From the NCBI GenBank assembly GCA_029262095.1, contig JAJDAB010000558.1, positions 1 to 10,611 on the forward strand: a stretch of 10,611 nt of DNA, in the 5' to 3' direction. Within the stretch, counting starts at the first letter, position 1. Each line of letters starts with the position of its first letter. The position numbers and the translations under genes were made by a program. The notes below the pieces were generated by a model. That model had not been told where the DNA came from and did not search any database. It saw only the letters and a list, made by a program, of their open reading frames with translations. Shown piece after piece: positions 1-6,053 of this stretch. Source of the DNA: Candidatus Hydrogenedentota bacterium. GTDB lineage: Bacteria > Hydrogenedentota > Hydrogenedentia > Hydrogenedentales > SLHB01.

Positions 1-201
1 TCGCGGCACTTTGCCCTCGAACGATTTCCTCACTTCCACATAGTTTGCCTTTTCCAGCCGATCAATGTGTGAGGACAAGTTGCCGTTAGTAAGTCCCAGC
101 GCTGTCGTCAAGAACGTGAAATTAGCCTCCTTCACTCCATCCAACACAGACATGACCTTGAGGCGAACAGGTTCGTGAATGATGCGGTCTACTTCCGCCA
201 T
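1..201 (-). CDS. Winged-helix (HTH_34 / MarR-like) transcriptional regulator, partial at its C-terminus
   Basis: The first 67 residues of a small DNA-binding regulator whose 3' end lies beyond the left edge. It begins MAEVDRIIHEPVRLKVMSVL, then has a helix-turn-helix with TALGLTNGNLSSHIDRLEKA and the wing start YVEVRKSFEGKVPR. This is the typical layout of the roughly 100-residue HTH_34 family: an IHEP/R-L start, a T-x-G-N-L-S recognition helix and a K-S-F-x-G-K wing. About a third of the protein is therefore missing. The start is an ATG one base after the TAA of the upstream membrane protein gene, with GGAG at 212-215, ten bases ahead, so the two genes are probably translated together. By inference it represses its own operon through the inverted repeats at 983-1006. 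Fold assignment is firm; target and signal are unknown. Confidence 0.85.
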   Translation of the reverse strand, partial: MAEVDRIIHEPVRLKVMSVLDGVKEANFTFLTTALGLTNGNLSSHIDRLEKANYVEVRKSFEGKVPR

Positions 202-202
202 G

Positions 203-931
203 TTACTTCGACTCCACGCGGCCGTGATGGGACATGCGCGATAAAGCGATACGGTTGTATATGTGCGACATGAGTACCGCGATTGCACCATAGAGGATTA
301 TCGCTGCAAACGAACTGAATTCCGGCGGCACGAAACGTATCAGCGGATCTGGTTGACCGAACGCGACCACGGCCGCATGCGCTCCATATAAAATCGGATA
401 GAGGAGCATGGTGTAAGCACGCATCGCGACAAACAGAAATGTGAGGAACGGCACAACGTAAAGCGCCTGAATTGGCAGTATCAGTTCCTCGCCTACCACC
501 CCGGCAAGCTTGAGCGCAACGTGTCCCAGAATGCATACACCAAAAACGACCGCAACGCTACCACCCATAAACTGCATTCGTTTCTGGGGCAACGACATTT
601 TAGGAGTAACTTCGCCTTCCCGATCGTAGTAACGCCATGCCCAATGCTGTAACCATTTCCCGCCCCAACGCGGTACGCTCAACCAAGCGAGGACTACATG
701 AGCAATGATGAGCCCAAAACCGCAAACAACGAGCAGAAACGCGTTTCCCGATCGATAGGCGTCACCGGCTGCGGACCAGAGCATTAGCAATAGCACCATG
801 AGCACGCCGAATACGACCAAACTGGCTAACACGGGCAAACTGCGACTGTGTACATAGCGCCGAGTCCAACGTCCTAGGGCGTGAATCTCCGCCAAATCGT
901 TCACGCCAACATTTCTTTTCGTCTCGTCCAT
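203..931 (-). CDS. Six-helix integral membrane protein of unknown function, coupled to the regulator gene
   Basis: A 242-residue protein that I cannot assign to a named family. Hydrophobic segments lie at about residues 32-54, 64-86, 122-145, 150-170, 173-192 and 206-225, giving about six transmembrane helices. There is a basic, soluble N-terminus (1-31) and a positively charged loop at about 90-120 rich in Trp, Tyr and Lys/Arg. No enzyme motif is visible. The ATG is preceded by GGGAG at 941-945, nine bases upstream, which supports this start. The gene directly precedes the winged-helix regulator with a single-base gap, and a promoter-operator region sits upstream. Small HTH_34 regulators are often found beside a membrane protein of this kind. 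By inference the pair forms an autoregulated unit, in which the membrane protein is either the regulated output or a sensor for the regulator. Confidence 0.75.
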   Translation of the reverse strand: MDETKRNVGVNDLAEIHALGRWTRRYVHSRSLPVLASLVVFGVLMVLLLMLWSAAGDAYRSGNAFLLVVCGFGLIIAHVVLAWLSVPRWGGKWLQHWAWRYYDREGEVTPKMSLPQKRMQFMGGSVAVVFGVCILGHVALKLAGVVGEELILPIQALYVVPFLTFLFVAMRAYTMLLYPILYGAHAAVVAFGQPDPLIRFVPPEFSSFAAIILYGAIAVLMSHIYNRIALSRMSHHGRVESK

Positions 932-982
932 AGTGAGCGGCTCCCGTTGAGTTGCAGGAAATTGGGCTAAGATCCATTAATC

Positions 983-1006
983 AGTTTGTATCACAAACTA
1001 GTTTGC
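983..1006. promoter_or_regulatory. Candidate operator: overlapping inverted repeats with three AGTTTG-type half-sites
   Basis: AGTTTGT (983-989), three bases, then ACAAACT (993-999) form a perfect 7-base inverted repeat. The second arm is also part of a perfect 12-base palindrome, CAAACTAGTTTG (994-1005), so three half-sites stand in alternating orientation. They occupy the spacer and -10 box of the candidate promoter, where a bound dimer would block RNA polymerase. A further lone CAAACTA lies at 1070-1076. The obvious candidate ligand is the winged-helix regulator encoded at the end of the same operon; that link is inferred. Confidence 0.55.
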
Positions 1007-1013
1007 AAGTCAA
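985..1013 (-). promoter_or_regulatory. Candidate sigma-70-type promoter for the membrane protein-regulator operon
   Basis: Read on the minus strand, a TTGACT -35 box (1013-1008) and a TACAAA -10 box (990-985) are separated by exactly 17 bases. They match the consensus at five of six and four of six positions. Transcription would begin near 978, giving a leader of roughly 45 bases that ends with the GGGAG ribosome binding site at 941-945. The spacer between the boxes is almost wholly taken up by the inverted repeats described as an operator, which strengthens both calls. This is prediction from sequence only. Confidence 0.55.
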
Positions 1014-1179
1014 GAAACGCGCACCAGAAACCAAAAGGACGCCGCGACCGACACGTCTAAATCATTGCCCAAACTATGCTAAACGTCCCGAGTCTCCGCG
1101 TTCGGGCGCGAGGCAAAGGATCATCATGAGGGACGAGTGGCAGGCTCCCAACCAGCACGCTCAGATAGAACGTAAGCGG

Positions 1180-2073
1180 TTACTGTAGGGGATGTTCATG
1201 GAAAAACCGCAGTCCATTGGCTACTGCGTCTTGGATGGCTGCGAACTGGCTGCGCCCGGAAGCGACAGCGTGTTCGGTCTTCAATCCGGGAATCGCCCGG
1301 CTGCGTAGGGTATCCGCCATCATCGCTTCACCAGACAGACGATTAAGATCGCTGCCCAACGACGCGAAATAGACCGATGCATTTAATAACATGCCGGTCT
1401 CTGCGATTTGTGCTTCGACCTCGAAGATGTGATCGTCTTCCCACGAAAAACGTGGTTCAATCGCGAGGCACCGTTGAAACAAGTCCGGGCGCGATAGAAT
1501 GGCATAGAAACTAAACAATCCTCCGAGTTCATAACCGCCGACGCTGCGATCATTCGAATCCGTGCGGTAGGTCGCATCGATAAACGGAATGACTTTGTCC
1601 TCGAGAAACGTCAGAAACGTGTCTGCCTGCCCGGACTGTGGCATCGCAATGTTCGGCACGGGCGTGAAATCGCGAGCACGCCTCGAATCCAAAAACGTGC
1701 TGCCGATGATGAGCCGCTGGTTCCCCGCGTAACCGATGCCGATGATAATGACATCGGAAATCTCGCGTCGCCGCATCAGGGGTAACACCGCGCCGCTGTA
1801 CAATTGCGTGGCGGGCCGCCCATCGACTGCATACAAAACCGGATACCGCGTATTCGAATCGGTGTATCCCGGCGGCAATTGAACGTACAACTGGTAAATC
1901 TGATCCAATGATTCAGAAGTGAACTCGATGGTCTCAAGCGCGGGAACGGGCCGCCGATCCAATTGCTCGTAGATATATCCCGGTTGACGGTACGCCATCA
2001 CGACGCAGATGATCAGTGCTGCGGCGGCCGCCATCGCGACCTGTGCCTTCCATCCGTTAACCATACTGCTCAT
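1180..2073 (-). CDS. Membrane-anchored esterase-D/IroE-fold alpha/beta-hydrolase homologue, probably catalytically altered
   Basis: A 297-residue protein of the putative-esterase superfamily (PF00756: esterase D, IroE, enterochelin esterase). Residues 9-28 are a hydrophobic signal anchor, so the rest is probably exported. Family landmarks are present: an early beta-strand with VQLPPGY (64-70), YPVLYAVDG (77-85), an oxyanion-region stretch VIIIGIGY (108-115), FIDATYR (164-170), the nucleophile-elbow region and a C-terminal GLRFF (287-291). The elbow, normally G-x-S-x-G-G, reads GYELGG (180-185), with Glu182 (codon GAA at 1528-1530) where the nucleophile Ser should be. The stretch where the family usually has a G-x-H-G/S motif reads ASGRSQF (271-277), with no His. 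It may thus be a pseudoenzyme or binding protein. The gene follows the dehydrogenase with a 30-base gap and may be co-transcribed with it. No clear ribosome binding site is visible before the ATG; Met4 is an alternative start. Confidence 0.75.
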   Translation of the reverse strand: MSSMVNGWKAQVAMAAAAALIICVVMAYRQPGYIYEQLDRRPVPALETIEFTSESLDQIYQLYVQLPPGYTDSNTRYPVLYAVDGRPATQLYSGAVLPLMRRREISDVIIIGIGYAGNQRLIIGSTFLDSRRARDFTPVPNIAMPQSGQADTFLTFLEDKVIPFIDATYRTDSNDRSVGGYELGGLFSFYAILSRPDLFQRCLAIEPRFSWEDDHIFEVEAQIAETGMLLNASVYFASLGSDLNRLSGEAMMADTLRSRAIPGLKTEHAVASGRSQFAAIQDAVANGLRFFHEHPLQ

Positions 2074-2103
2074 CGTACGTCATCAAAGTTTGATTTACTA
2101 CAC

Positions 2104-2967
2104 CTAACCCAGATCGATCGGGGAATCCGGCGGAGTGCTCAATGTCGGGTCGCGTTCTTCCAGGATGTCCTGCATCCGCGTTTCGATCATTGGTTTCCAG
2201 GTCTGATGCGGCAACACGTAAAACTTGTTATTGCGAATCGCGTCAACGACCAGATCAGCGACTTCGGATGGCGGCATCGCGTTTGGCATCGTCGCCCGTA
2301 ACGACTCGCGGACCATTCCGAACAGGGGATCGAGATCCTCATCTTTTAATGGGCCACCCGGCCGGTTTCGATCCGATTCGACGACTTGCGTGTTGACCCA
2401 ACCCGGACATACGACCGACACCCGCAATTTCGATCCCACCATCTGTAAATCATGGTGCAAACATTCGGACAGCGTGACTACGCCGTGCTTACTCACGAAA
2501 TACGGTGCCATGCTTGGCGCGGACGTGAGTCCCGCGATGGACGCGGTGTTGACGATGCTGCCTTCGGAATCTTGCTCCAACATGCGCGGTACGAATATGC
2601 GGACGCCATCGATTACAGCATGTAGATTGACCGCAAGAATCCAATCCCAGTCTTCCTTCGAGATCGACCACGCCGGTCCGCCCACACCGACGCCCGCGTT
2701 GTTGCACAACACGTGAACCGCGCCAAAACGTTCATACGCTTGGTCAGCCAGCGCTTCCAGCTGCTCGGTCTTCGTCACATCCGTGACCATGCCGATCGCT
2801 TGCGTGCCCGCCGAATTCATCGCATTGACCGCTTCGTTAAGCGGCTTCTCCTCGATGTCTGCCAGCACTAAGTTCATGCCCACCCCGGCAAATGCCTCTG
2901 CCATTGCCAGGCCGATACCGCTCGCGCCGCCTGTAATTACCGCGACTTTACCTTGAAATTCCTGCAT
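2104..2967 (-). CDS. SDR-family NAD(P)-dependent oxidoreductase (short-chain dehydrogenase/reductase)
   Basis: A 287-residue classical short-chain dehydrogenase, cytoplasmic. The dinucleotide-binding motif TGGASGIG lies at residues 12-19, NNAG at 89-92 and the structural Asn at 114. The catalytic Ser143, Tyr156 and Lys160 (YFVSK) are all present, followed by PGW at 188-190, so it should be active. Asp37 at the end of the second beta-strand favours NAD(H) over NADP(H). The last 35 or so residues extend beyond the catalytic core and are rich in Pro and acidic residues. Substrate cannot be read from sequence. The ATG at 2967 is chosen because GGAG lies eight bases upstream (2976-2979) and the Rossmann fold begins at once. 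An upstream TTG at 2997 would add ten residues and is less likely. The esterase-like gene follows after 30 bases, and the ROK-like gene is divergent. Confidence 0.92.
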   Translation of the reverse strand: MQEFQGKVAVITGGASGIGLAMAEAFAGVGMNLVLADIEEKPLNEAVNAMNSAGTQAIGMVTDVTKTEQLEALADQAYERFGAVHVLCNNAGVGVGGPAWSISKEDWDWILAVNLHAVIDGVRIFVPRMLEQDSEGSIVNTASIAGLTSAPSMAPYFVSKHGVVTLSECLHHDLQMVGSKLRVSVVCPGWVNTQVVESDRNRPGGPLKDEDLDPLFGMVRESLRATMPNAMPPSEVADLVVDAIRNNKFYVLPHQTWKPMIETRMQDILEERDPTLSTPPDSPIDLG

Positions 2968-3014
2968 AATGTGGGCTCCAACTTTGCCAATCGCCAAACG
3001 AAAGCGCGAAGCAT

Positions 3015-3020
3015 ACTATA
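3015..3020 (-). promoter_or_regulatory. Possible -10 box for the dehydrogenase gene
   Basis: On the minus strand TATAGT matches five of six consensus positions and would place the start of transcription about 40 bases before the dehydrogenase ATG. No good -35 box is found at 16-18 bases, so support is weak. An 11-base palindrome, GAATCCGATTC (3034-3044), lies just upstream, in the gap between the divergent dehydrogenase and ROK-like genes, and could be a regulator site for either. Confidence 0.25.
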
Positions 3021-3074
3021 TCTCCGTTCCACGAATCCGATTCACAACACACGAAGGTTGAACAACACGTTTCT

Positions 3075-4469
3075 ATGCCGATTGATGCATTCGAATTACC
3101 CGAGCCAAAGCTAAGTCCACCGCTGGAACCCGATTTTCGCCCGGCGGCATTGGCCAATCGCGCGTTTCGCGATGCTGTCAACGACGTCGGCGGCGTGCCG
3201 CTTGTACTCGGCCTCGAGCGTGGCGATGGTTCGATTTCCCGCTTCGAGACACGGGTGTTTAGAGAAGACCATGATGGAGCCGCCGCCAATTTCCACTACG
3301 TCGAGCGCATCCTAAAATTTCTGTTATGGCAGCGCGGCGCGTGGCGGGTACACGTGGGAGGCCCTAACTCCATCGGCCAATCTTTAGGACAAACGTATTC
3401 GCCAGACGGCGCGCGTGCATTCGATCACAAATTTATGGGCGAACAGGTCTACGAAAAGACATTCACCATCGAATCCTGCTTACCGGAAAACGTGCCAGAA
3501 GAACGCGATGCGACCCAACCGCTTGGACGTCACTTGGACGGTTGCCGCATCGGATTCGATCTGGGTGCGTCGGATCGAAAAGTGTCTGCCGTGATCGATG
3601 GCGAAGCGGTGTTTAGCGAAGAAGTGGTTTGGGAACCGCGAAAGCAATCGGACCCGGATTATCATTACCGCGAAATCCGGAAGGCGCTCGAGACAGCCGC
3701 GTCGAAGCTCCCGCGTGTGGATGCTATCGGCGGCAGTTCAGCCGGGGTATTGATCAACAACCGCGTCATGGTCGCTTCACTCTTTCGCGGCATTCCTGCT
3801 GATCGCTATGACGAAGTTCGTAGCATTTTTACGCGCATCCGCAAAGAGATGGGCGTGCCGTTGGAAATCGTGAACGACGGCGAAGTCACCGCGCTCGCCG
3901 GGTCTATGTCCCTGGAAGACAATCCGGTCCTCGGCATCGCGCTCGGTTCAAGCGAAGCGGGCGGCTATGTGACGCCGGAGGGTAATATCACGGGCTGGCT
4001 AAACGAACTCGCATTCGCGCCCATCGCGTACCACGCAAACGCGCCCGTCGACGAATGGTCGGGTGATCGCGGTACTGGCGCGTTGTATCTCTCTCAGCAA
4101 TGCCCGTTTCGTCTGGCGGATAAAGCGGGTATCACGCTGCCCGACGGCGTCACAGATGCGGAAAAACTAAAGCATATTCAATCGGCGCTCGAAGACGGCG
4201 ATGTAGGCGCGGAAGCCATCTGGACGACCATGGGTTACGCACTCGGCTATGCACTCGCGCATTACGCGGATTTCTATACGCTCAAGCACGTCCTTATTCT
4301 TGGGCGGTGTACCTCGGGACGAGGCGGCGATTTGTTGGTTAAACACGCATGCGAAGTTCTCGCCACAGAATTTCCGGATCTCTCACAGACGATCAAAGTG
4401 CAGTTACCGGATGAACGCGCCCGGCGTGTCGGACAATCCATCGCCGCGGCGAGTCTACCCGCGATCTAA
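3075..4469 (+). CDS. Divergent ROK-family (sugar-kinase-fold) protein with N-terminal extension and no zinc motif
   Basis: A 464-residue protein. From about residue 157 it follows the ROK sugar kinase / ASKHA ATPase pattern. The phosphate-1 segment is GFDLGASDRKV (160-170), followed by AIGGSSAGVL (217-226) and VNDGEVTALAG (266-276), in which Asp268 corresponds to the catalytic base. A glycine-rich phosphate-2 segment follows, LGSSEAGGY (290-298). In ROK kinases a G-E-x-G-H and a C-x-C-G-x-x-G-C-x-E motif then bind zinc. Here the same region reads NELAFA (310-315) and EWSGDRGTGA (327-336), so the His and all three Cys are replaced while the sugar-contacting Glu311 and the glycines remain. The first ~155 residues are not part of a standard ROK protein (about 300-400 residues in all) and are unassigned. 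No DNA-binding domain is seen. Likely a cytosolic sugar or sugar-like kinase; substrate unknown. A ribosome binding site is not obvious: GAAGG at 3053-3057 is 17 bases away. Confidence 0.7.
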   Translation: MPIDAFELPEPKLSPPLEPDFRPAALANRAFRDAVNDVGGVPLVLGLERGDGSISRFETRVFREDHDGAAANFHYVERILKFLLWQRGAWRVHVGGPNSIGQSLGQTYSPDGARAFDHKFMGEQVYEKTFTIESCLPENVPEERDATQPLGRHLDGCRIGFDLGASDRKVSAVIDGEAVFSEEVVWEPRKQSDPDYHYREIRKALETAASKLPRVDAIGGSSAGVLINNRVMVASLFRGIPADRYDEVRSIFTRIRKEMGVPLEIVNDGEVTALAGSMSLEDNPVLGIALGSSEAGGYVTPEGNITGWLNELAFAPIAYHANAPVDEWSGDRGTGALYLSQQCPFRLADKAGITLPDGVTDAEKLKHIQSALEDGDVGAEAIWTTMGYALGYALAHYADFYTLKHVLILGRCTSGRGGDLLVKHACEVLATEFPDLSQTIKVQLPDERARRVGQSIAAASLPAI

Positions 4470-4615
4470 GCACTCTTTGAGACACGTCCGTTCGGAATGA
4501 CAGTTTATGATCTATGCCCGCGACGGTTCGGGATGCGCGGCTGGATCGTCAATCATTGCCAGGAATTGAATCTGCAACGCCACGCCCCGGAATGCTATCC
4601 TGCGACGAATTTCTT

Positions 4616-4622
4616 AGAAGGA
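4616..4622 (+). promoter_or_regulatory. Ribosome binding site fixing the start of the SRPBCC gene
   Basis: AGAAGGA stands eight bases before the ATG at 4631. It favours that start over an in-frame ATG at 4514, which has no ribosome binding site and would add 39 residues unlike any signal sequence. The preceding 146 bases after the ROK-like gene hold no convincing promoter or terminator that I can see, and no cobalamin riboswitch-like structure is evident. Confidence 0.75.
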
Positions 4623-4630
4623 CAAACGCT

Positions 4631-5218
4631 ATGACGGAAAACGAATCGACACCCAAACGCCGCCGTTGGTGGCTCATCCTCCTTGGCGCTGCCATTGCGC
4701 TGATCGTCATACTGGTTGGTGGAATGTTCGCGGTCGGTTCCGCACTCGGCGAAGACGTAACGTCTTCGGTATCGATGAACTACACGCAACCGCCGGAAGT
4801 GGTTTGGGCCGCGATGGCGGACTACGAACGCAACCCCGTCTCCGCTTCAATGCGAAGGGAAACAATGCCACTGCCGGACGAAAACGATGGTCCAGCGTGG
4901 AAGGAGGATATCGGTAGCACGGTGATTACGGTTCGAACGGGCGAGTCCGAAGCGCCCAAACGGCTGTTGCGATTCTTCGAAGATGCCGTCGTACCCATGA
5001 CGGCGCGCGTGGAATATTTTCTTGAACCGGATGGTGAGGGGACCACCGTCACCATGAATAGTTTAACCACCGTGAAAAACGGCACATGGCATGTGCCGAT
5101 GTTTCGCGTAATTTTGCGCCTCGCACCGGACGCTGGTTCGGTGGCGTACCTCAGCGATCTGCGCGCGCATCTAAACGCGGACGCGAAAAAGGAAAGCGAC
5201 CCCAGTGACGTTTCGTAA
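4631..5218 (+). CDS. Membrane-anchored SRPBCC (START-like / polyketide cyclase-fold) protein
   Basis: A 195-residue protein. It has a basic N-terminus (KRRRWW, 9-14), one transmembrane helix at about 13-35, and a lipid/ligand-binding helix-grip domain at about 44-184. The domain opens with the typical pattern of a beta-strand followed by PPEVVWAAMADYERNP (54-69), and continues with an antiparallel strand series (STVITVRT, LLRFFEDA, ARVEYFLEPDGEGTTVTM) and a long C-terminal helix ending in LRAHLNADAKK. This is the SRPBCC/START-like layout, whose members bind hydrophobic ligands in a deep pocket. Positive charges before the helix suggest that the domain lies outside the cytoplasm. It is the first gene of the deacetylase-importer operon and overlaps the next by 14 bases. 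Its ligand is unknown. Confidence 0.75.
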   Translation: MTENESTPKRRRWWLILLGAAIALIVILVGGMFAVGSALGEDVTSSVSMNYTQPPEVVWAAMADYERNPVSASMRRETMPLPDENDGPAWKEDIGSTVITVRTGESEAPKRLLRFFEDAVVPMTARVEYFLEPDGEGTTVTMNSLTTVKNGTWHVPMFRVILRLAPDAGSVAYLSDLRAHLNADAKKESDPSDVS

Positions 5219-6053
5219 TTCATCAGCCCGACTTGTGGTGCCAGACGGCGTTCCGATGCTCGAGGCGTTGTCGCGCACGACGCATCTCGCGATCGGCGCG
5301 CACCAAGACGACCTTGAGATTATGGCGGTCGAAGGTATCCTGGCGTGTTATCAACGGCAAGACGCCTGGTTTTGCGGCGTTGTCGTGACTAGTGGGAGCG
5401 GGTCGCCACGGGCGGGTGTCTATGCCGATTACACCGACGACGAAATGTGCGTGGTGCGTGCGCAAGAACAAATTAAGGCGGCAACCATCGGAGAGTTTGG
5501 ATCGCAAGTGTTGCTCGATTACCCCAGCAGTGCGATCAAAGACGGCGCGGACAAACAACCGGTGGAAGACTTGGCCGACATCGTAAGGGCTGCTGGCGCG
5601 GACACCATCTACACGCACAACCTTGCGGATAAACACGATACGCATATTGGGGTCACCCTGAAAGTTATCGAAGCGATTCGCAGCGTCCCGGAGGACTCGC
5701 GTCCGAAACGGCTACTGGGCTGCGAAGTCTGGCGCGATCTCGATTGGCTATTGGACGACGAAAAAATTGCGATGGATTGTTCGGCACACGAGAATTTGCA
5801 AGCGGCACTGGTCGGCGTCTTCGACTCCCAAATCGCGGGTGGAAAACGGTACGACCTTGCTACGCTCGGCCGACGTCGCGCACATGCAACCTACGCCGCC
5901 TCACACGCCACAGACGAAACGACCGGGCTAACATACGCGATGGACCTGACGCCGCTCGTTACTGATACGACATTGGATCCTGCGGCATTCGTTCTGGCGC
6001 ACATCGACCGTTTTCGCGACGATGTCGCGGATCGCATCGCGCGCGCGCAGTAG
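5205..6053 (+). CDS. PIG-L/LmbE-family deacetylase
   Basis: A 282-residue protein of the PIG-L family, zinc-dependent enzymes that remove acetyl groups from N-acetylglucosamine-type sugars, as in mycothiol, bacillithiol and GPI-anchor synthesis. The first zinc motif, usually A-H-P-D-D-x-E, reads AHQDDLE (32-38), giving ligands His33 and Asp36 and catalytic Asp35. The second reads HDTHIGV (144-150), with His147 as third ligand. All catalytic residues are therefore present, with Gln in place of the usual Pro. Translation begins at a GTG inside the previous gene, whose TAA lies at 5216-5218; GGAAAG (5191-5196) precedes it. A later ATG at 5256 has no ribosome binding site. The TAG stop directly abuts the start of the binding-protein gene. 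Placement ahead of an importer hints at a role in processing or making its ligand, which is inference. No signal peptide is seen, so it probably acts in the cytoplasm. Confidence 0.88.
   Translation: MTFRNSSARLVVPDGVPMLEALSRTTHLAIGAHQDDLEIMAVEGILACYQRQDAWFCGVVVTSGSGSPRAGVYADYTDDEMCVVRAQEQIKAATIGEFGSQVLLDYPSSAIKDGADKQPVEDLADIVRAAGADTIYTHNLADKHDTHIGVTLKVIEAIRSVPEDSRPKRLLGCEVWRDLDWLLDDEKIAMDCSAHENLQAALVGVFDSQIAGGKRYDLATLGRRRAHATYAASHATDETTGLTYAMDLTPLVTDTTLDPAAFVLAHIDRFRDDVADRIARAQ

Noticed and set aside
1087..1106. CCCGA/TCGGG inverted repeat downstream of the esterase-like gene, considered as a terminator
   Set aside because: The stem is only five base pairs with a ten-base loop and no T-run on either side.
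952..1188. A 78-codon open frame on the plus strand across the intergenic region
   Set aside because: It runs through the candidate promoter-operator, has no ribosome binding site and shows no recognisable protein features.
2968..2997. TTG start for the dehydrogenase ten codons upstream
   Set aside because: The ATG at 2967 has a GGAG at the right spacing and directly precedes the standard Rossmann start.
4514..4630. A 39-residue N-terminal extension of the SRPBCC protein from the ATG at 4514
   Set aside because: There is no ribosome binding site at 4514, while AGAAGGA stands at the right distance before 4631. The extension would also put non-signal residues ahead of the basic N-terminus and membrane helix.
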